Of a DNA stretch of 64,000 nt, positions 50,671 to 63,051 are shown piece after piece. The notes under the pieces are model-generated. The model was not told the origin of the DNA, ran no database searches, and saw only the letters and a program-made list of their open reading frames with translations. The DNA is taken from NCBI RefSeq assembly GCF_916618915.1, contig NZ_CAKAKE010000001.1, positions 1,922,001 to 1,986,000 of the forward strand, given 5' to 3'. How positions within the stretch are numbered: the first letter of the stretch is position 1; the number at the start of each line of letters is the position of its first letter. The stretch is from Stenotrophomonas sp. Marseille-Q4652 (GTDB lineage: Bacteria > Pseudomonadota > Gammaproteobacteria > Xanthomonadales > Xanthomonadaceae). The translations under genes were made by a program, and so were the position numbers.

Positions 50671-51635
50671 CGCGCGCCCTCCATGTCCAGCGTCTGCTCG
50701 AGCACGCGCCAGACCAGTTCCTCGAAGCCGATACCGGCCTGGCCGGCGGCCTTGGGCACCAGCGAGTGGCTGGTCATGCCCGGGGCGGTGTTGACCTCGA
50801 GCAGGAAGAAGCGACCGCTGTCACGGTCACGCATCACGTCCACCCGGCCCCAGCCGCGGCAGCCGGCGGCGCGGAACGCGGCCAGCGCCAGCGCGCGGAG
50901 CTCTTCCTCGGCCCCGCCTTCCAGGCCCGGGCACAGGTACTGGGTGTCCTCGGCGATGTACTTGGCGTTGTAGTCGTACCACTGGCCCTTGGGCACGATC
51001 CGGATCGACGGCAGCGCCACCTCGCCGAGGATGCCGACGGTCAGTTCGTCGCCGACCACCATCTGCTCCATCAGCAGCTGGCCGTCATAGCGCGCAGCCA
51101 GGGCGACCGCGTCGGCCAGCCCGGAAGCGTCGGTGACGCGGCTGATGCCGACGCTGGAACCTTCGTTGGCCGGCTTGACCACCACCGGCAGGCCGAGTCC
51201 GTCGGCCGCGGCGTGCACTTCGTCCTGGCTGTGCAGCGCGACGAAGCGCGGGGTCGGCAGGCCCAGCGACTGCCACACCTGCTTGGTGCGGATCTTGTCC
51301 ATGCTCAGCGCCGAACCAAGCACGTCCGAACCGGTGTACGGAACGCCGAAGGCCTCGAGCAGGCCCTGCACCACGCCATCCTCGCCACCACCGTTGTGGC
51401 CGTGCAGGATGTTGAACACGCGATCGATGCCGCCTTCGGCCAGCGCCCTTGCCAGCGCCGGGATGCCGTCCACCGCCACCGCATCCACGCCACGCGCACG
51501 CAGCGCTTCCAGCACATTGCGGCCGGAATCAAGCGAGACCTCGCGTTCGCTGGAGGTCCCGCCCAGCAGCACGGCGACGCGGCCGAACACGGCCGGATCG
51601 GTGCAACGCAGCGGCGGGAACACGGGCTGGCTCAT
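50667..51635 (-). CDS. ddlB: D-alanine-D-alanine ligase
   Basis: 322 residues of the ATP-grasp Ddl type. N-terminal [34 protein letters not shown], then [17 protein letters not shown] and [19 protein letters not shown] (metal ligands) are conserved. It makes the D-Ala-D-Ala dipeptide that MurF adds to the stem peptide. Overlap with ftsQ (4 bases) and with murC (1 base) keeps it in the cluster. A Ddl in the dcw order between murC and ftsQ is the standard enterobacterial arrangement. Confidence 0.95.
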   Translation of the reverse strand: MSQPVFPPLRCTDPAVFGRVAVLLGGTSSEREVSLDSGRNVLEALRARGVDAVAVDGIPALARALAEGGIDRVFNILHGHNGGGEDGVVQGLLEAFGVPYTGSDVLGSALSMDKIRTKQVWQSLGLPTPRFVALHSQDEVHAAADGLGLPVVVKPANEGSSVGISRVTDASGLADAVALAARYDGQLLMEQMVVGDELTVGILGEVALPSIRIVPKGQWYDYNAKYIAEDTQYLCPGLEGGAEEELRALALAAFRAAGCRGWGRVDVMRDRDSGRFFLLEVNTAPGMTSHSLVPKAAGQAGIGFEELVWRVLEQTLDMEGAR

Positions 51636-53068
51636 CAGGCCGAGGCCTCCTTGAAGCCTTCGCGTGCGAGCTGCTGGGCGACGTAGCCGATGTCACCCGC
51701 CCCCATCATCAGCAGCAGGTCGCCGTCCTGCAGGACGTCCGGCAGCACGCTGGCCAGTTCGTCGGCCTGGCCGACGACCACCGGCTCGCTGCGGCCACGG
51801 GCGCGGATGGCACGGGCCAGCGAACGCGCATCGGCGCCCGGGATCGGCGCCTCGCCGGCCGGATAGACCTCGCTGAGCACCAGCGCATCGACGCTGCTGA
51901 GCACCGCGGCAAACGCGTCGAACTGGTCGCGGGTGCGGCTGTAGCGGTGCGGCTGGAAGGCCACCACCAGGCGCTTGTCCGGCCAGCCGCCACGGGCGGC
52001 GGCGAACACCGCTTCCAGTTCGCGCGGATGATGGCCGTAGTCATCGACCACGCGCACGCGCGCGCCACTGCTGGTGGTGACCTCGCCCAGATCGTTGAAG
52101 CGACGGCCGATGCCGGCAAAGCTTTCCAGCGCGCGGGCGATGGCCTCCGGGGCCACGCCCAGCTGCCAGCCCACCGCGGCGGCGGCCAGCGCATTGAGCA
52201 CGTTGTGCCTGCCCGGCAGCGCCAGGGTCACCGGGAGGCTGGTGCCTTCGGGCAGGCGCAGGGTGAAACGCATGCGCGGACCGTCCTGCACCACGTCCTC
52301 GGCGCGCACGTCGGCATTGGCGCTCAGGCCATAGCTCATCACGTGGCGCGGGGTCTTCGCCGCCAGCGCGGCCACTTCCGGATCATCGATGCACAGCACC
52401 GCCAGACCGTAGAACGGCAGGCGCTGCAGGAATTCGGCAAAGGCGGCCTGCACGCGGGCGAAGTCGTTGCCGTAGTTTTCCAGGTGATCGGCGTCGATGT
52501 TGGTGATCACCGACATCAGCGGGTTCAGGCGCAGGAAGCTGCCGTCGCTCTCGTCGGCCTCGGCCACCAGCCACTGGCCACCGCCAAGCTTGGCGTTGGC
52601 GCCGGCGGCCAGCAGCTGGCCACCGATGACGAAGGTCGGGTCCAGCCCGCCTTCGCTGAGCACCGCGGCAGTCAGCGAGGTGGTGGTGGTCTTGCCGTGG
52701 GTACCGGCCACGGCGATGCCGCGGCGGAAGCGCATCAGCTCGGCCAGCATCGCCGCGCGCGGCATGATCGGGATGCGTTGGCTGCGCGCTTCCATCAGTT
52801 CGGGGTTGTCCTCGCGGATGGCGCTGGAAACGACCACGCAGTCGGTGCCGAGCACGTTGGCAGCCGAATGCCCGCGCATCACCCGCGCGCCCAGCCCGGC
52901 CAGGCGGCGGGTGGCGGCGTTGTCGGCGTTGTCCGAGCCGGAGACTTCATAACCCAGGGTCAGCATGACCTCGGCGATGCCGCTCATGCCGGTGCCGCCG
53001 ATGCCGACGAAATGCACGCGCGGGAAGGCGCGCACCAGGTCGGTGGTGTCGTGCAGGCGACGGATCAT
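51635..53068 (-). CDS. murC: UDP-N-acetylmuramate-L-alanine ligase MurC
   Basis: 477 residues from the ATG at 53068 ([10 protein letters not shown]). [18 protein letters not shown] starts the Rossmann domain, and the ATP loop [13 protein letters not shown] is at about 120-132. [10 protein letters not shown] and DDYGHHPRE supply metal and substrate contacts. It adds L-Ala to UDP-MurNAc. The ribosome binding site is weak, and longer starts are open in the same frame, so the N-terminus is uncertain by a few residues. It follows murG at a 37-base gap, the largest inside the mur part of the cluster. Confidence 0.95.
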   Translation of the reverse strand: MIRRLHDTTDLVRAFPRVHFVGIGGTGMSGIAEVMLTLGYEVSGSDNADNAATRRLAGLGARVMRGHSAANVLGTDCVVVSSAIREDNPELMEARSQRIPIMPRAAMLAELMRFRRGIAVAGTHGKTTTTSLTAAVLSEGGLDPTFVIGGQLLAAGANAKLGGGQWLVAEADESDGSFLRLNPLMSVITNIDADHLENYGNDFARVQAAFAEFLQRLPFYGLAVLCIDDPEVAALAAKTPRHVMSYGLSANADVRAEDVVQDGPRMRFTLRLPEGTSLPVTLALPGRHNVLNALAAAAVGWQLGVAPEAIARALESFAGIGRRFNDLGEVTTSSGARVRVVDDYGHHPRELEAVFAAARGGWPDKRLVVAFQPHRYSRTRDQFDAFAAVLSSVDALVLSEVYPAGEAPIPGADARSLARAIRARGRSEPVVVGQADELASVLPDVLQDGDLLLMMGAGDIGYVAQQLAREGFKEASA

Positions 53069-53105
53069 GCGCAACCCCGCTGGTGCTGGGCGCGGACGTG
53101 GGTGT

Positions 53106-54194
53106 TCATGCGGATTCCTCGAGAATGATGTCGGCGATGCGCTCGGCGGCATCGACCTTGGCCAGCCCGCGGGCGGCCTGCGCCATCGACATGCGACGGG
53201 CGGGATCTTCATGCAGGCTGCGCAGCACGCCCTGCAGGTTGGTTGCAAGCGCCTCGTCCTGCTTCAGCAGGGTGGCGGCGCCACGCCCGACCAGGTATTC
53301 GGCGTTGCGGGTCTGGTGGTCATCGACCGCCGCGGCGAACGGCACCAGCACGCTGCCCACGCCGGCGGCACACAGCTCGGCCAGGGTGGAAGCGCCGGCA
53401 CGGCACACCACCAGGTCGGCCCAGGCGAAGGCCTGCGCCATGTCGGCAATGAACGGCGTGACTTCGGCTTCCACGCCGGCCTCGCGATAGGCCGCCAGCG
53501 CTTCGCCGTGCAGCTTCTCGCCACTCTGGTGGCGCACCTGGATCTGCACCGAATCGCCCAGTGCGGCAATGGCCGCCGGCACCGCGTTGTTCAGCACGCG
53601 CGCACCCTGGCTGCCACCGAGCACCAGCAGGCGCAGCGGACCGCTGCGGCCGGCCAGGCGGGTCTGCGGCGCCTCGATGGCGGCGATCTCGGCACGCACC
53701 GGGTTGCCAACCGCTTCCTCGCCGGTCGCGAAGCTGCCCGGGAAACCGGTCAGCAGGCGGCGCGCGAAGCGGGACAGGACGCGGTTGGTCATTCCCGGTG
53801 CACGGTTCTGCTCATGCACCAGCAGCGGCAGGCCATGCAGTCGCGCGGCAATGCCGCCCGGCCCGGAGGCAAATCCGCCAAAGGCGATCACCGCCCGCGG
53901 CTTGCGGTCGCCGATCACGAAGCCGGCGGCGCGGATCGCGCGCATCACCCGGAACGGCGCGCCCAGCAGGGCCAGCTTGCCCTTGCCGCGCAGGCCGCCG
54001 ATTTGCAGCGTATCCAGCGGGATGTCGTGCTGCGGGACCAGCCGGGTTTCCATCGCCCCGGCCGCGCCCATCCAGACCACCGGCACGCCGCGGGCACGCA
54101 GCACCTTGGCCACGGCCAGTGCCGGGAAGATGTGGCCACCGGTGCCGCCGGCCAGGATCATCACCGGGCGCGGGCTGGAAGCAACGGCGCTCAT
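53106..54194 (-). CDS. murG: Lipid II-forming N-acetylglucosaminyltransferase MurG
   Basis: 362 residues. [14 protein letters not shown] (about 16-29) is the first G-loop, and [16 protein letters not shown] is the second. [19 protein letters not shown] recognises UDP-GlcNAc. It transfers GlcNAc to lipid I at the inner face of the membrane. Its ATG overlaps the ftsW stop by 4 bases. It has the usual length and no insertions. Confidence 0.96.
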   Translation of the reverse strand: MSAVASSPRPVMILAGGTGGHIFPALAVAKVLRARGVPVVWMGAAGAMETRLVPQHDIPLDTLQIGGLRGKGKLALLGAPFRVMRAIRAAGFVIGDRKPRAVIAFGGFASGPGGIAARLHGLPLLVHEQNRAPGMTNRVLSRFARRLLTGFPGSFATGEEAVGNPVRAEIAAIEAPQTRLAGRSGPLRLLVLGGSQGARVLNNAVPAAIAALGDSVQIQVRHQSGEKLHGEALAAYREAGVEAEVTPFIADMAQAFAWADLVVCRAGASTLAELCAAGVGSVLVPFAAAVDDHQTRNAEYLVGRGAATLLKQDEALATNLQGVLRSLHEDPARRMSMAQAARGLAKVDAAERIADIILEESA

Positions 54195-55495
54195 GCCAGG
54201 CCTCCGAAGGTCGGTTCGACGCGTGGCTGCACGCGGCTCGTGCCACGCGAGGGCAGCGGCGCCACGGTACGGGCAGCCACGGGGGCGACCGCTGCCGGCG
54301 CATCGCTGTCGGCAGCCGGGCGCGCCGGGGTGGCAGCCTCGTCCATGCGGAACGCATGGCGGCGCACGGCGCGGTCGTACTCATAGGAGACCCGCAGCAA
54401 CAGGCCGATGGCCACGCAGGTCATCATCACGCTGGAGCCGCCCGAGGAAATCAGCGGCAGGGTCAGGCCCTTGGTCGGCAGCAGACCCAGGTTCACGCCG
54501 ATCGATACGAAGGTCTGCATTGCCATCCACAGCGCCACGCCAAAGGCGATGTAACCGGAGAAGTGGCGCTTCATTTCGACGCAGCGCGCGCCCAGCCACA
54601 GCGCACGGCCGACCAGCACCGCGTACAGCACCAGCACCATGCACACGCCGAGGAAGCCCAGCTCCTCGGCGATCACCGAGAAGATGAAGTCGGTATGCGC
54701 TTCGGGCAGGTAGTTCAGCTTCTGGATCGAGGCACCCAGGCCGACGCCGGTCCATTCGCCGCGACCGATGGCCATCAGCGCGTTGGACAGCTGGTAACCG
54801 GAGCCCAGCTGGTCGGCCCACGGATCGACGAACGAGGTCACGCGGCGCATGCGGTACGGCTCGAAGTACACCAGTGCGGCCAGTACCGGCACGAGCAGCG
54901 AGATCGGGCCGACGATGCGCTTGATCGGCGCACCACCCAGGAACAGCATGCCGCCGGTGATGCCCAGCAGCAGCATCGACGAGCCGAAGTCCGGCTGGAA
55001 CATCAGCAGCAGCACCAGCGCCAGCACCATGCCGATCGGCTTGAGCATCGCGATCCAGGTCGCGTTGACCTCGTCGCGGAAGCGCACCAGGTAGCTGGAC
55101 AGCCACACCACGTACAGCACCTTGACCGCTTCCACGGTCTGGAAGCGTGAGAAGCCGAGGTTGACCCAGCGCCGCGCACCGTTGACGGTGCTGCCCAGGC
55201 CCGGGATGAACACCACCAGCAGCAGCGCGAAGCAGCCCAGCAGCAGAAGCTGGTTGTGCTTCTCGATCGACTTCAGGTCGGTGCGCATCGCCGCCACCGC
55301 CATCGCCACGCCCAGCCCGATGAACACCAGGTGGCGGATCAGGTAGTGGAACGGATTGGCGGTCATCGCGATCGAGCTGGAGGCCACCATCACCACGCCG
55401 AGGCCGGCCAGGGACACGGCCGCGCCGAGCAGCCACTTGTCGTAGCTGCCCTCGATGGCGTCGAGTCGGGTTGCCTGGCGCGACAGGTCATTCAT
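54191..55495 (-). CDS. ftsW: Septal peptidoglycan glycosyltransferase FtsW
   Basis: 434 residues with about ten transmembrane segments. SEDS-family signatures are [43 protein letters not shown] and [22 protein letters not shown]. The polar, Ala/Pro-rich C-terminal tail after about residue 385 faces the cytoplasm. FtsW polymerises lipid II at the septum together with FtsI. The next gene upstream is mraY with a single-base overlap (TGA and ATG share base 55495). In Escherichia coli murD would sit between them. Confidence 0.95.
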   Translation of the reverse strand: MNDLSRQATRLDAIEGSYDKWLLGAAVSLAGLGVVMVASSSIAMTANPFHYLIRHLVFIGLGVAMAVAAMRTDLKSIEKHNQLLLLGCFALLLVVFIPGLGSTVNGARRWVNLGFSRFQTVEAVKVLYVVWLSSYLVRFRDEVNATWIAMLKPIGMVLALVLLLMFQPDFGSSMLLLGITGGMLFLGGAPIKRIVGPISLLVPVLAALVYFEPYRMRRVTSFVDPWADQLGSGYQLSNALMAIGRGEWTGVGLGASIQKLNYLPEAHTDFIFSVIAEELGFLGVCMVLVLYAVLVGRALWLGARCVEMKRHFSGYIAFGVALWMAMQTFVSIGVNLGLLPTKGLTLPLISSGGSSVMMTCVAIGLLLRVSYEYDRAVRRHAFRMDEAATPARPAADSDAPAAVAPVAARTVAPLPSRGTSRVQPRVEPTFGGLA

Positions 55496-56580
55496 CAGCG
55501 CACCTTCAGCGTCGCCAGGCCGATCAGCACCAGCACCACCGAGATGATCCAGAAGCGCACGATCACGCGCGGCTCCGGCCAGCCCTTGAGTTCGAAGTGG
55601 TGGTGGATCGGCGCCATGCGGAACACGCGCTTGCCGGTCAGCTTGAAGCTGGCCACCTGGATCATGACCGAGAGCGTCTCGATCACGAAGATGCCGCCCA
55701 TGATCACCAGCACCAGCTCCTGGCGCACGATCACCGCGATGGTGCCGAGCACGGCGCCCAGCGCCAGCGCACCGATGTCACCCATGAACACCATCGCCGG
55801 ATAGGTGTTGAACCACAGGAAACCCAGGCCGGCGCCGGCAATGGCGGCGCAGATGATCACCAGTTCGCCCGAGCCGGGGATGCGCGGGATCTGCAGGTAT
55901 TCGGCGAACTGGGCGTGGCCGGAGGCATAGGCGAACACGCCCAGCGCACAGGCCACCAGCACCGTGGGCATGATCGCCAGACCATCGAGGCCGTCGGTCA
56001 GGTTGACCGCGTTGGAGAAGCCGACGATCCACAAGTAGGCCAGGGCCACGAAGGTCACGCCGGCCAGCGGCAGCGCGAAGGCCTTGAACATCGGGATATA
56101 GAAGGTCAGCTCGGCCGGCACGTCGGCGGTGAAATACAGGAACAGGCCGGCGGCCAGCCCGAAGATCGACTGCAGCAGGTATTTCCAGCGCGACTTCAGG
56201 CCGTTCGGGTCGCGGCGGACGATCTTGATCCAGTCGTCGTACCAGCCGATCGCGCCGAAGCACAGCATCACCACCAGCACCACCCACACATAGCGGTTGC
56301 GCAGGTCGCCCCACATCAGCACCGAGAGCAGTACGGTGACCAGGATCAGGCCGCCGCCCATGGTCGGGGTACCAGCCTTGGAGAAGTGCGACTGCGGGCC
56401 GTCCTTGCGGATCGGTTGGCCCCCCTTGAGCTGGGCCAGGCGGCGGATTGCGGCCGGGCCGAACCACAGCGAAAGGCCAAGCGCGGTCAGCGCCGCCAGG
56501 ATGCCGCGGAAGGTCAGGTAGTTGAACAGCCCGAACAGGCTCTCCAACTGCTGCAGCCAACGGGCCAGTTCAAGCAACAT
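55495..56580 (-). CDS. mraY: Phospho-N-acetylmuramoyl-pentapeptide transferase MraY
   Basis: 361 residues with ten transmembrane segments. [20 protein letters not shown] holds the DD pair, and [16 protein letters not shown] the next acidic loop. [18 protein letters not shown] holds the HHH motif. It forms lipid I from UDP-MurNAc-pentapeptide and undecaprenyl phosphate. It overlaps murF by 11 bases and abuts ftsW directly. Confidence 0.97.
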   Translation of the reverse strand: MLLELARWLQQLESLFGLFNYLTFRGILAALTALGLSLWFGPAAIRRLAQLKGGQPIRKDGPQSHFSKAGTPTMGGGLILVTVLLSVLMWGDLRNRYVWVVLVVMLCFGAIGWYDDWIKIVRRDPNGLKSRWKYLLQSIFGLAAGLFLYFTADVPAELTFYIPMFKAFALPLAGVTFVALAYLWIVGFSNAVNLTDGLDGLAIMPTVLVACALGVFAYASGHAQFAEYLQIPRIPGSGELVIICAAIAGAGLGFLWFNTYPAMVFMGDIGALALGAVLGTIAVIVRQELVLVIMGGIFVIETLSVMIQVASFKLTGKRVFRMAPIHHHFELKGWPEPRVIVRFWIISVVLVLIGLATLKVR

Positions 56581-57964
56581 GCGGGGTTTCCTCGCCGCGC
56601 GACAGAAGCGCGGTCACGATCTTGTCCATGGCGCTGCCGCGCGAGCCCTTGACCAGGCAACGCACGCCAGCATGAAGTTCGGCTTCCAGCGCCTGTGCCA
56701 GCGCGGCGTGGCTGTCGAAGTGGCGGCCACCCTCGCCGAAGGCGGCAGCGGCGGCGGCACTCAGCGGGCCCAGCGCGTACAGGCGCTTCAGCCCCGCCTG
56801 GCGTGCGCGGCACCCGGCCTGGGCGTGCAGCGCCTCGGCATCGGCGCCAAGTTCGCGCATGTCGCCCAGCACCAGCCAGCCCTCTTCCGGCGCGGCGGCC
56901 AGCGCATCGATCGCGCTGGCCAGCGAACCCGGGTTGGCGTTGTAGCTGTCATCCACCAGCACCGCGCCACCGGGCAGCACGTGCGCGATCTGGCGGCCGG
57001 GCACCGGCTGCGCGTGGGCCAGGCCCTCGGCGATCAGCGCAGGCTCCAGTCCGGCGGCCAGCGCCATCGAGGCGGCGGCCAGCGCGTTGAGGACGTTGTG
57101 GCGGCCCGGCAATGCCAGCGTCACCTCGGCCTCGCCGGCCGGGGTCACCAGTACGAAGTGCGAGCCGTTCGGGGCCAGCTGCAACGCACGTGCGGTGACC
57201 TGCGCGCTGTGGTCCAGGCCGAAGCGCAGCACCTGGCAGCGCGCCGGGGTGCCGACGCAGTGCTGCTCGAACCACGGTGCGAACGCGTCGTCGGCATTGA
57301 TGATGGCCACGCCATCGGCCGGCAGCGCGGCGTAGATCGCGCCCTTGGTCTCGGCCACGCCGAGCAGGCTGCCCAGGCGCTCGAGGTGGGCGGCGGCAAT
57401 GTTGTTGACCAGCGCATAGCGCGGACGGGCGATGTCGGTCAGGTAGGCGATGTCGCCCGGCTTGCCGGCGCCCATCTCGTAGATGGCCACGTCGGCATCT
57501 TCGGGTGCGTCGATCACCGCCAGCGGCAGGCCGATCTCGTTGTTGCGGTTGCCCGGGTTGGCGTAGACGCGCCAGCCGCGGACCAGCGCCGCACGCTCCA
57601 GGATCGACAGCAGCAGCGACTTGACGCTGGTCTTGCCGTTGCTGCCGGTCAGCGCGAACACCGCCGTGTCGCGGTCGCGCTGCATGCCGGCGGCGATGCG
57701 GGCCAGCGCCAGTTCGGCGTCGGCCACCAGCACCTGAGGCAGTTCCACCTCGAGCAGGCGCTCGACCAGCAGCGCGCTGGCACCGCGCATCACCGCGTCG
57801 GCGGCGAAGTCATGGCCGTCGAAGCGCTCCCCGCGCAGCGCCACGTACAGGCTGCCGCCGGCCAGGGTACGGGTGTCGTTGCTGATGGCGTCGATGGTGG
57901 TGTCCTCGCCATGCAGTTCGCCACCGGCCCAGTGGGCGATCAGGGACAGGGGGGTGCGCTTCAT
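56570..57964 (-). CDS. murF: UDP-MurNAc-tripeptide:D-Ala-D-Ala ligase MurF
   Basis: 464 residues. The ATP loop [18 protein letters not shown] is at about 104-121, then [20 protein letters not shown] (Glu for metal) and [12 protein letters not shown] with VLGDMRELG in the C-terminal domain. It attaches D-Ala-D-Ala made by Ddl to the tripeptide. It overlaps murE by 4 bases and mraY by 11. Confidence 0.96.
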   Translation of the reverse strand: MKRTPLSLIAHWAGGELHGEDTTIDAISNDTRTLAGGSLYVALRGERFDGHDFAADAVMRGASALLVERLLEVELPQVLVADAELALARIAAGMQRDRDTAVFALTGSNGKTSVKSLLLSILERAALVRGWRVYANPGNRNNEIGLPLAVIDAPEDADVAIYEMGAGKPGDIAYLTDIARPRYALVNNIAAAHLERLGSLLGVAETKGAIYAALPADGVAIINADDAFAPWFEQHCVGTPARCQVLRFGLDHSAQVTARALQLAPNGSHFVLVTPAGEAEVTLALPGRHNVLNALAAASMALAAGLEPALIAEGLAHAQPVPGRQIAHVLPGGAVLVDDSYNANPGSLASAIDALAAAPEEGWLVLGDMRELGADAEALHAQAGCRARQAGLKRLYALGPLSAAAAAAFGEGGRHFDSHAALAQALEAELHAGVRCLVKGSRGSAMDKIVTALLSRGEETPHVA

Positions 57965-59445
57965 GCCAGCCCCCCGGTTGCGCGGGCGGCCAGTGCGCTG
58001 GCGGCGACCTCGCTGTCGTCGAACGGATGCTTGATGCCTGCGATCTCCTGGTACGGCTCGTGGCCCTTGCCGGCCACCAGCACGATGTCCCCGGGGCCCG
58101 CCTGGGCGATGGCCTGGGCGATGGCCTGCGCGCGGTCGCGCTGCACGGTCACGCTGCCGGGGTTGTCGAATCCTTTGAGGATGTCGGCGACGATGCGGTC
58201 GCCATCCTCGGTGCGTGGGTTGTCGTCGGTGACGATCACCACGTCGGCATGGCGCTGGGCGATGGTCGCCATCTGCGGGCGCTTGCCGGTATCACGGTCG
58301 CCGCCGCAGCCGAACACGCACGTCAGCCGGCCGGCGACGTGGTCGCGCAGACTGAGCAGCGCCTGCTCCAGCGCGTCGGGGGTGTGGGCGTAATCGACCA
58401 CCACCAGCGGCTGGCCATCACCACCGCCGAGGCGGTTCATGCGGCCATGGATGGGCTGCAGCTGGGACAGCACCGCGGCCACGCGCGAGGGCTCGTGGTC
58501 GAGCGCCAGCAGGGTCGCGGCCACGGCCAGCAGGTTGTCGACGTTGAAGCGGCCCAGCAGCGGCGAGCGCACGGCATGGGCGTGGCCATCTATGACCAGG
58601 TCGAAGCCGATGCCACGGCCGTCGAGCTGCAGCGACTGCGCGCAGACCCGTGCCGCAGTGTGGCCACGCGAACTCACGCCCAGCACCTGCACCTCGGCAT
58701 CGATTCCGGCGGTCAGCTCGACGCCGAACGCGTCGTCCAGGTTCACCACCGCCGTCTTCAGCGCCGGACGGTGGAACAGGCGGGCCTTGGCCGCGCCGTA
58801 GCTGGCCATGTCGCCGTGGTAATCGAGATGGTCACGGGTGAGGTTGGTAAACACCGCCACGTCGTAGTGCACGCCGTCCACGCGGCCCTGGTCGAGCGCG
58901 TGCGAGCTGACTTCCATCGCCACCGCCTGCGCGCCCTGGTCGCGCAGCTGGGCCAGCACCTCGTGGGTCTGCAGCACCAGCGGCGTGGTGAAACCGGTCG
59001 GCACCACCTGCCCGTACAGGCCGACACCCAGCGTGCCGACGCTGCCGCTGCGCACACCCAGCAGTTGCCAGGCCTGGCCGAGCAGCTGCACGGTGGAGGT
59101 CTTGCCGTTGGTGCCCGTAACGCCAACCATCGTCATCACGTGCGAGGGATGGCCATGGAACTTGTCGGCCATCGCGCCGAGGCGGCCGCGCAGCCCCGGC
59201 ACGGCAATGGCGTCGGTCGGCGCCGGCAGTCCGGCCGGGGCCGGTGGTTCGAACAGGATCGCGCTGGCACCGGCCGCGCGCGCCTGTTCGACGAAACCCA
59301 GGCCATGCGCACCAAAACCGGCGATCGCCACGAAGGCATCGCCCGGGCGCACGGCGCGGCTGTCCAGCACCAGGCCGGAGATCGCCGGGTCATGGGCCAG
59401 CGCGACGTCCGGCAGCAGGTGCGACAGCGGCATCGTGCGGCTCAC
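57961..59445 (-). CDS. murE: meso-Diaminopimelate-adding ligase MurE
   Basis: 494 residues from a GTG start at 59445 that forms a GTGA overlap with the ftsI stop; an ATG four codons later is the alternative. The ATP loop [14 protein letters not shown] is at about 108-121. [12 protein letters not shown] and [11 protein letters not shown] carry metal-ligand acids, and DDNPRTEDG (with DNPR) marks the meso-DAP type rather than lysine type. So the cell wall is of the DAP type. Near 58106-58130 a GCCTGGGCGATG repeat encodes AIAQAIAQ. Confidence 0.96.
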   Translation of the reverse strand: MSRTMPLSHLLPDVALAHDPAISGLVLDSRAVRPGDAFVAIAGFGAHGLGFVEQARAAGASAILFEPPAPAGLPAPTDAIAVPGLRGRLGAMADKFHGHPSHVMTMVGVTGTNGKTSTVQLLGQAWQLLGVRSGSVGTLGVGLYGQVVPTGFTTPLVLQTHEVLAQLRDQGAQAVAMEVSSHALDQGRVDGVHYDVAVFTNLTRDHLDYHGDMASYGAAKARLFHRPALKTAVVNLDDAFGVELTAGIDAEVQVLGVSSRGHTAARVCAQSLQLDGRGIGFDLVIDGHAHAVRSPLLGRFNVDNLLAVAATLLALDHEPSRVAAVLSQLQPIHGRMNRLGGGDGQPLVVVDYAHTPDALEQALLSLRDHVAGRLTCVFGCGGDRDTGKRPQMATIAQRHADVVIVTDDNPRTEDGDRIVADILKGFDNPGSVTVQRDRAQAIAQAIAQAGPGDIVLVAGKGHEPYQEIAGIKHPFDDSEVAASALAARATGGLA

Positions 59446-61286
59446 TGGCGCGCCTCCTGCGCCTGGGCCGGCGCCGCCGCGGCGGTGGGCAGCGCGGCGT
59501 CGAACTCGGCGGCCGGATCGGGCAGGTCCTGGGCTTCCGGCGCGGTCGGCAGGATGCTGGCGGCGTGGCCGATCTTGCCCGAGGCCTGCGCAGCCAGCCA
59601 CGACTGGATGTCGTCCGGCGGTACGTCCATCAGCCGCAGCGCACCCTCCATCACGTGGTGGAATACCGGTGCGGAGACCAGGCCGCCGTAGTACGTGCCG
59701 CCCTGCGGGTCATTGACGACGATCACCGTGGCAAAGCGCGGGTTGGTCGCCGGCACCACGCCGGCAAACAGCGAGTTGTAGTGGTTGCGCACATAGCCGC
59801 CCGGGCCGGCCTTGCGCGCGGTACCGGTCTTGCCGGCCACGTGGTAGCCGAGGATGCCGGCCTGCTTGGCGCCGCCCTGGGTGACCACCGTTTCCATCAT
59901 CCGCACCACGTCGGTGGCGATCTTCGGATCGATGACCTGGCGCGCCTCGTTGCGCTGGCCCTTGATGAAGGTCGGCGGGATCAGCTTGCCGCCGTTGCCG
60001 AGCGCGGCATAAGCCTGGGCAATCTGCAGCGGGGTGACATTGAGGCCGTAGCCATAGGACATCGTCGCCTTCTGCAGGCCGTTCCAGCGCCCTGGCGGCG
60101 CCAGCATGCCGGCGGCCTCGCCCGGGAAGCCGCTCTGCGGCGCAACGCCATAGCCAAAGTTGCGCAGCGAATCGTAGAAGGTCTGGTTCGGCACCTTGTC
60201 GACGATCTTGGCCGCGCCGATGTTGGAGCTGCGGGTGATCACGCCGGTCACGTCGAGCACGCCGTTGTTACGCGGTACGTCCTTGATCGTGTAGCGGCCC
60301 AGGGCCATGTAGCCCGGATTGGTGTCGATGATGGTGGCAGGCGAGACCACCCCGGCCTGCAGCGCGGTGGCCACGGTCAGCGGCTTCATCGTCGAGCCAG
60401 GCTCGACCAGGTCGGTGACCGCGCGGTTGCGGCGTGCGTCCGGCTTGGCGTTGCCCACGGCGTTGGGGTTGTAGGTCGGCAGGTTGGCCATGGCCAGCAC
60501 CTCGCCGGTGGCCACGTCCATGACCACGACCGAGCCGCCAGACGCCTTGTGCGCGGTGACCGCGTTGCGCAGCTCGCGCATGGCCAGGAACTGGATGCGG
60601 CGGTCGATGCTCAGGGTCAGATCCTTGCCCGGCTCGGCGGCACGGACCAGATCGATGCTTTCCACGATCGCGCCCTTGCGGTCGCGGATCACCTTCTTGA
60701 CGCCGGGCTTGCCACGCAGCCAGTCGTCGAAGGCCAGCTCCAGACCTTCCTGGCCGCGGTCATCGATGTTGGTGAAGCCCAGCACGTGGGCCATCGCCTC
60801 GCCCTGCGGGTAGAAGCGGCGGAACTCGCGCTGGCTGAAGACACCCGGGATCTTCAGCCCGACGATGCGCTCGGCCTCATCCGGGTTGATCCGGCGGCGC
60901 ACGTACATGAATTCCTTGTCGGCCTTCTGCGACAGGCGCGTGCCCAGCTCGTCGGCCGGGATCCGCAGCGCCTGCGCCAGCTCGGGAATGCGGTCGGGAT
61001 GGCGCAGCAGCTCCTGCGGATTGACCCAGATCGAGGCCACCGGCGTGGACACCGCCACCGGCTCGCCGTTGCGGTCGGTGATCATGCCGCGCGAGGTCGG
61101 GATCGGCACTTCGCGCAGGTAGCGTGCCTCGCCCTGGCGCTGGTAGAAGTCGCTGTTGACCAGTTGCACGTAGGCCGCGCGGCCAACCAGGGTCACCGAG
61201 CACAGGCCCAGGCCCACGCCGACCCACAGCAGGCGCTGGCGCAGGTTGAACTGGGTGCGGGTACGGGCGCGGCCGGAGCTGTTCAT
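59442..61286 (-). CDS. ftsI: Septal peptidoglycan transpeptidase FtsI (PBP3)
   Basis: 614 residues. A short cytoplasmic N-terminus and a transmembrane helix at about 20-42 precede a pedestal domain. The penicillin-binding motifs are S298-x-x-K301 in EPGSTMKP, S353-x-N355 in RSSN, and K486-T-G488 in GKTGTA. It crosslinks septal peptidoglycan with FtsW. A Pro/Ala-rich tail follows the domain after about residue 570. It overlaps ftsL and murE by 4 bases. Confidence 0.97.
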   Translation of the reverse strand: MNSSGRARTRTQFNLRQRLLWVGVGLGLCSVTLVGRAAYVQLVNSDFYQRQGEARYLREVPIPTSRGMITDRNGEPVAVSTPVASIWVNPQELLRHPDRIPELAQALRIPADELGTRLSQKADKEFMYVRRRINPDEAERIVGLKIPGVFSQREFRRFYPQGEAMAHVLGFTNIDDRGQEGLELAFDDWLRGKPGVKKVIRDRKGAIVESIDLVRAAEPGKDLTLSIDRRIQFLAMRELRNAVTAHKASGGSVVVMDVATGEVLAMANLPTYNPNAVGNAKPDARRNRAVTDLVEPGSTMKPLTVATALQAGVVSPATIIDTNPGYMALGRYTIKDVPRNNGVLDVTGVITRSSNIGAAKIVDKVPNQTFYDSLRNFGYGVAPQSGFPGEAAGMLAPPGRWNGLQKATMSYGYGLNVTPLQIAQAYAALGNGGKLIPPTFIKGQRNEARQVIDPKIATDVVRMMETVVTQGGAKQAGILGYHVAGKTGTARKAGPGGYVRNHYNSLFAGVVPATNPRFATVIVVNDPQGGTYYGGLVSAPVFHHVMEGALRLMDVPPDDIQSWLAAQASGKIGHAASILPTAPEAQDLPDPAAEFDAALPTAAAAPAQAQEARQ

Positions 61287-61546
61287 GGGCGCACCACCAC
61301 GATGTCGGCCGCTTCCGGGAACTTCATGCCGAGGCGGCCACGGGCCACCTGGTCCACGCGGGTGGCCTGGGCCAGGGTGGCCTGCTCCAGCTGCAGCCGA
61401 CCGAAATCGATGTTCAGTTCGTCGCGTGCATGCTCCAGACGTGACAGCTCGACGAACAGCTGGCGATGGCGGTGGCGCATGTAGACCACGCCGATCGCCG
61501 AGGCGATGGTGCAGGCCAGCAGCACGACCAGCAGCAAGCGGCTCAT
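61283..61546 (-). CDS. ftsL: Cell division protein FtsL
   Basis: 87 residues. A single transmembrane helix [22 protein letters not shown] at about 4-25 and a periplasmic coiled coil ([21 protein letters not shown]) with [16 protein letters not shown] at the end, typical of FtsL/FtsB partners. It overlaps rsmH and ftsI by 4 bases each. Its identity rests on size, fold and position in the cluster. Confidence 0.93.
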   Translation of the reverse strand: MSRLLLVVLLACTIASAIGVVYMRHRHRQLFVELSRLEHARDELNIDFGRLQLEQATLAQATRVDQVARGRLGMKFPEAADIVVVRP

Positions 61547-62526
61547 GCGCGCACCTCCAGCTTCTGCGCCACGCGCAGCACCGCGCTGCGGGAACGCGGG
61601 TTGGCTGCCAGCTCGTCCTCGTCGGCCTTGATCGCGCCGCCAACCAACGACAGCGTCGGCACGAAGGCCTGCTGTTCTGGCAGGCGGCGGTTGCTCGGCG
61701 GCGCCTTGGCCAGCTTGTTGAAGTACTGCTTGACGATGCGGTCTTCCAGCGAGTGGAAGCTGATCACCGCCAGCCGGCCACCGGGCTTGAGCCGGGCCAC
61801 GGCCGCGTCGAGCCCGGCCTCCAGGTCGGCCAGCTCGCGGTTGATGTGGATGCGGATGGCCTGGAAGCTGCGGGTGGCCGGATTGGACTTGTCCTTGCCA
61901 CGCGGCACGACCTGGTTGATCAGCTCGGCCAGCTGCGCGGTGCGGGTGAGCGGGGTCTTCTCGCGCTGGGCCACGATCGCACGCGCGATCTTGCGGCTGG
62001 CGCGTTCCTCGCCGTAGGTCCACAGCACGTCGGCGATCTCGCGCTCCTCGGCGCGGGCCAGCCACTGCGCGGCGCTCTCGCCCGAGTCCGGGTCCATGCG
62101 CATGTCCAGCGGGCCGTCCTTGCCGAAGGAGAAGCCGCGCTCGGCCACGTCCAGCTGGGGCGAGGACACGCCCAGGTCGAACAGCACGCCATCCAGGCCG
62201 TCGGCGGTGGCGTCCCAGTGCAGCAGGTCGGCGAAGGAGCTGCGGAAGATCGACACGCGCGGGTCCGGCGCGAAATCGCGCTCGGCCACGGCAATCGCCT
62301 CGGGATCCTTGTCCATCACCAGCAGTCGACCTTTCTGGCCCAGTTTTTGCAGCACGCCACGGGCATGACCGCCCCGCCCGAACGTGCCATCGAGATAAGT
62401 TCCGTTTTCGGTCACCTGCAGGCCTTCGAGGACCTGCGTGTACAGCACCGGCAGATGGGCCGACGGCTGGGACACCGGGAGGTGACCGGCCTGCGCTTCC
62501 CCGCGCACCCGGGCACCCCGGCTCAC
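61543..62526 (-). CDS. rsmH: 16S rRNA (cytosine(1402)-N4)-methyltransferase RsmH
   Basis: 327 residues. [13 protein letters not shown], then [16 protein letters not shown] (SAM motif I), [21 protein letters not shown] and [20 protein letters not shown] are the RsmH (MraW) signatures. It methylates C1402 in the decoding centre. The gene starts by a 4-base overlap with mraZ (ATGA). In this order it links ribosome maturation to the division cluster. Confidence 0.96.
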   Translation of the reverse strand: MSRGARVRGEAQAGHLPVSQPSAHLPVLYTQVLEGLQVTENGTYLDGTFGRGGHARGVLQKLGQKGRLLVMDKDPEAIAVAERDFAPDPRVSIFRSSFADLLHWDATADGLDGVLFDLGVSSPQLDVAERGFSFGKDGPLDMRMDPDSGESAAQWLARAEEREIADVLWTYGEERASRKIARAIVAQREKTPLTRTAQLAELINQVVPRGKDKSNPATRSFQAIRIHINRELADLEAGLDAAVARLKPGGRLAVISFHSLEDRIVKQYFNKLAKAPPSNRRLPEQQAFVPTLSLVGGAIKADEDELAANPRSRSAVLRVAQKLEVRA

Positions 62527-62966
62527 AACGTCAGGTCGAGCAACCCACCGGCCAGATCCTCGTCAGACAATGTCTGCTGGATCAGTGCGCGATGAGCCTG
62601 CTCGCTCCACAGTTCGAACTTGCCACCCATACCCATGAGCACCGCCTTCTTCTCGATGCCCACGGCAGCACGATGGCTGGCGGGCAGACTGACGCGGGCA
62701 TTGGCATCCAGTTCCAGGTGCGCGGCCGAACCCACGAGCTTCTGCTGCAGGGTGCGCACCACGCGCTGGGTGTTGGGCTGGGCCATGACGGAGTCGCGGA
62801 CCCGTTCCCACTCGGCTTCGGCGTACAGCCACAGGCAGCCGGCCTCGAACGGGTTGTAGGTCAGGACCAGGCGGTTTCCGGCGCGCGCGACAAGGTCGCG
62901 ATAAGCGGTGGGAACCGCCATTCGCCCTTTGTCATCCACCGTGATGGCCGTCTCGCCCTGGAACAC
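62523..62966 (-). CDS. mraZ: Cell division transcriptional regulator MraZ
   Basis: 147 residues with two SpoVT-AbrB-like halves: [17 protein letters not shown] and [16 protein letters not shown], each with the conserved DxxGR-type turn (the second as DANAR). MraZ represses its own operon in other bacteria by binding short G-rich repeats. Five 10-bp-phased repeats sit right upstream, so autoregulation is expected. It heads the dcw cluster; all downstream genes overlap or nearly overlap. Confidence 0.95.
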   Translation of the reverse strand: MFQGETAITVDDKGRMAVPTAYRDLVARAGNRLVLTYNPFEAGCLWLYAEAEWERVRDSVMAQPNTQRVVRTLQQKLVGSAAHLELDANARVSLPASHRAAVGIEKKAVLMGMGGKFELWSEQAHRALIQQTLSDEDLAGGLLDLTL

Positions 62967-63001
62967 GCCGCCTGCACCTTCCCAAATCCGCCTTGGCGGT
63001 C

Positions 63002-63051
63002 ATTGAACCACGAAAAACCACAAAACACCCGGTTTTCCCTCTGGCGCCCAC
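63002..63051 (-). promoter_or_regulatory. MraZ operator: five 10-bp-phased G-rich repeats
   Basis: Read leftward, five consecutive 10-bp units begin GTGGG, GAGGG, CGGGT, GTGGT and GTGGT, each followed by a 5-base spacer. This matches the known MraZ site (TGGG-like pentamers with 5-bp spacers). The first unit overlaps the likely -10, so binding would block transcription. Confidence 0.8.

Noticed and set aside
58106..58130. Tandem repeat as a possible mobile or CRISPR feature
   Set aside because: It is a short in-frame repeat inside murE encoding AIAQAIAQ. There is no array.
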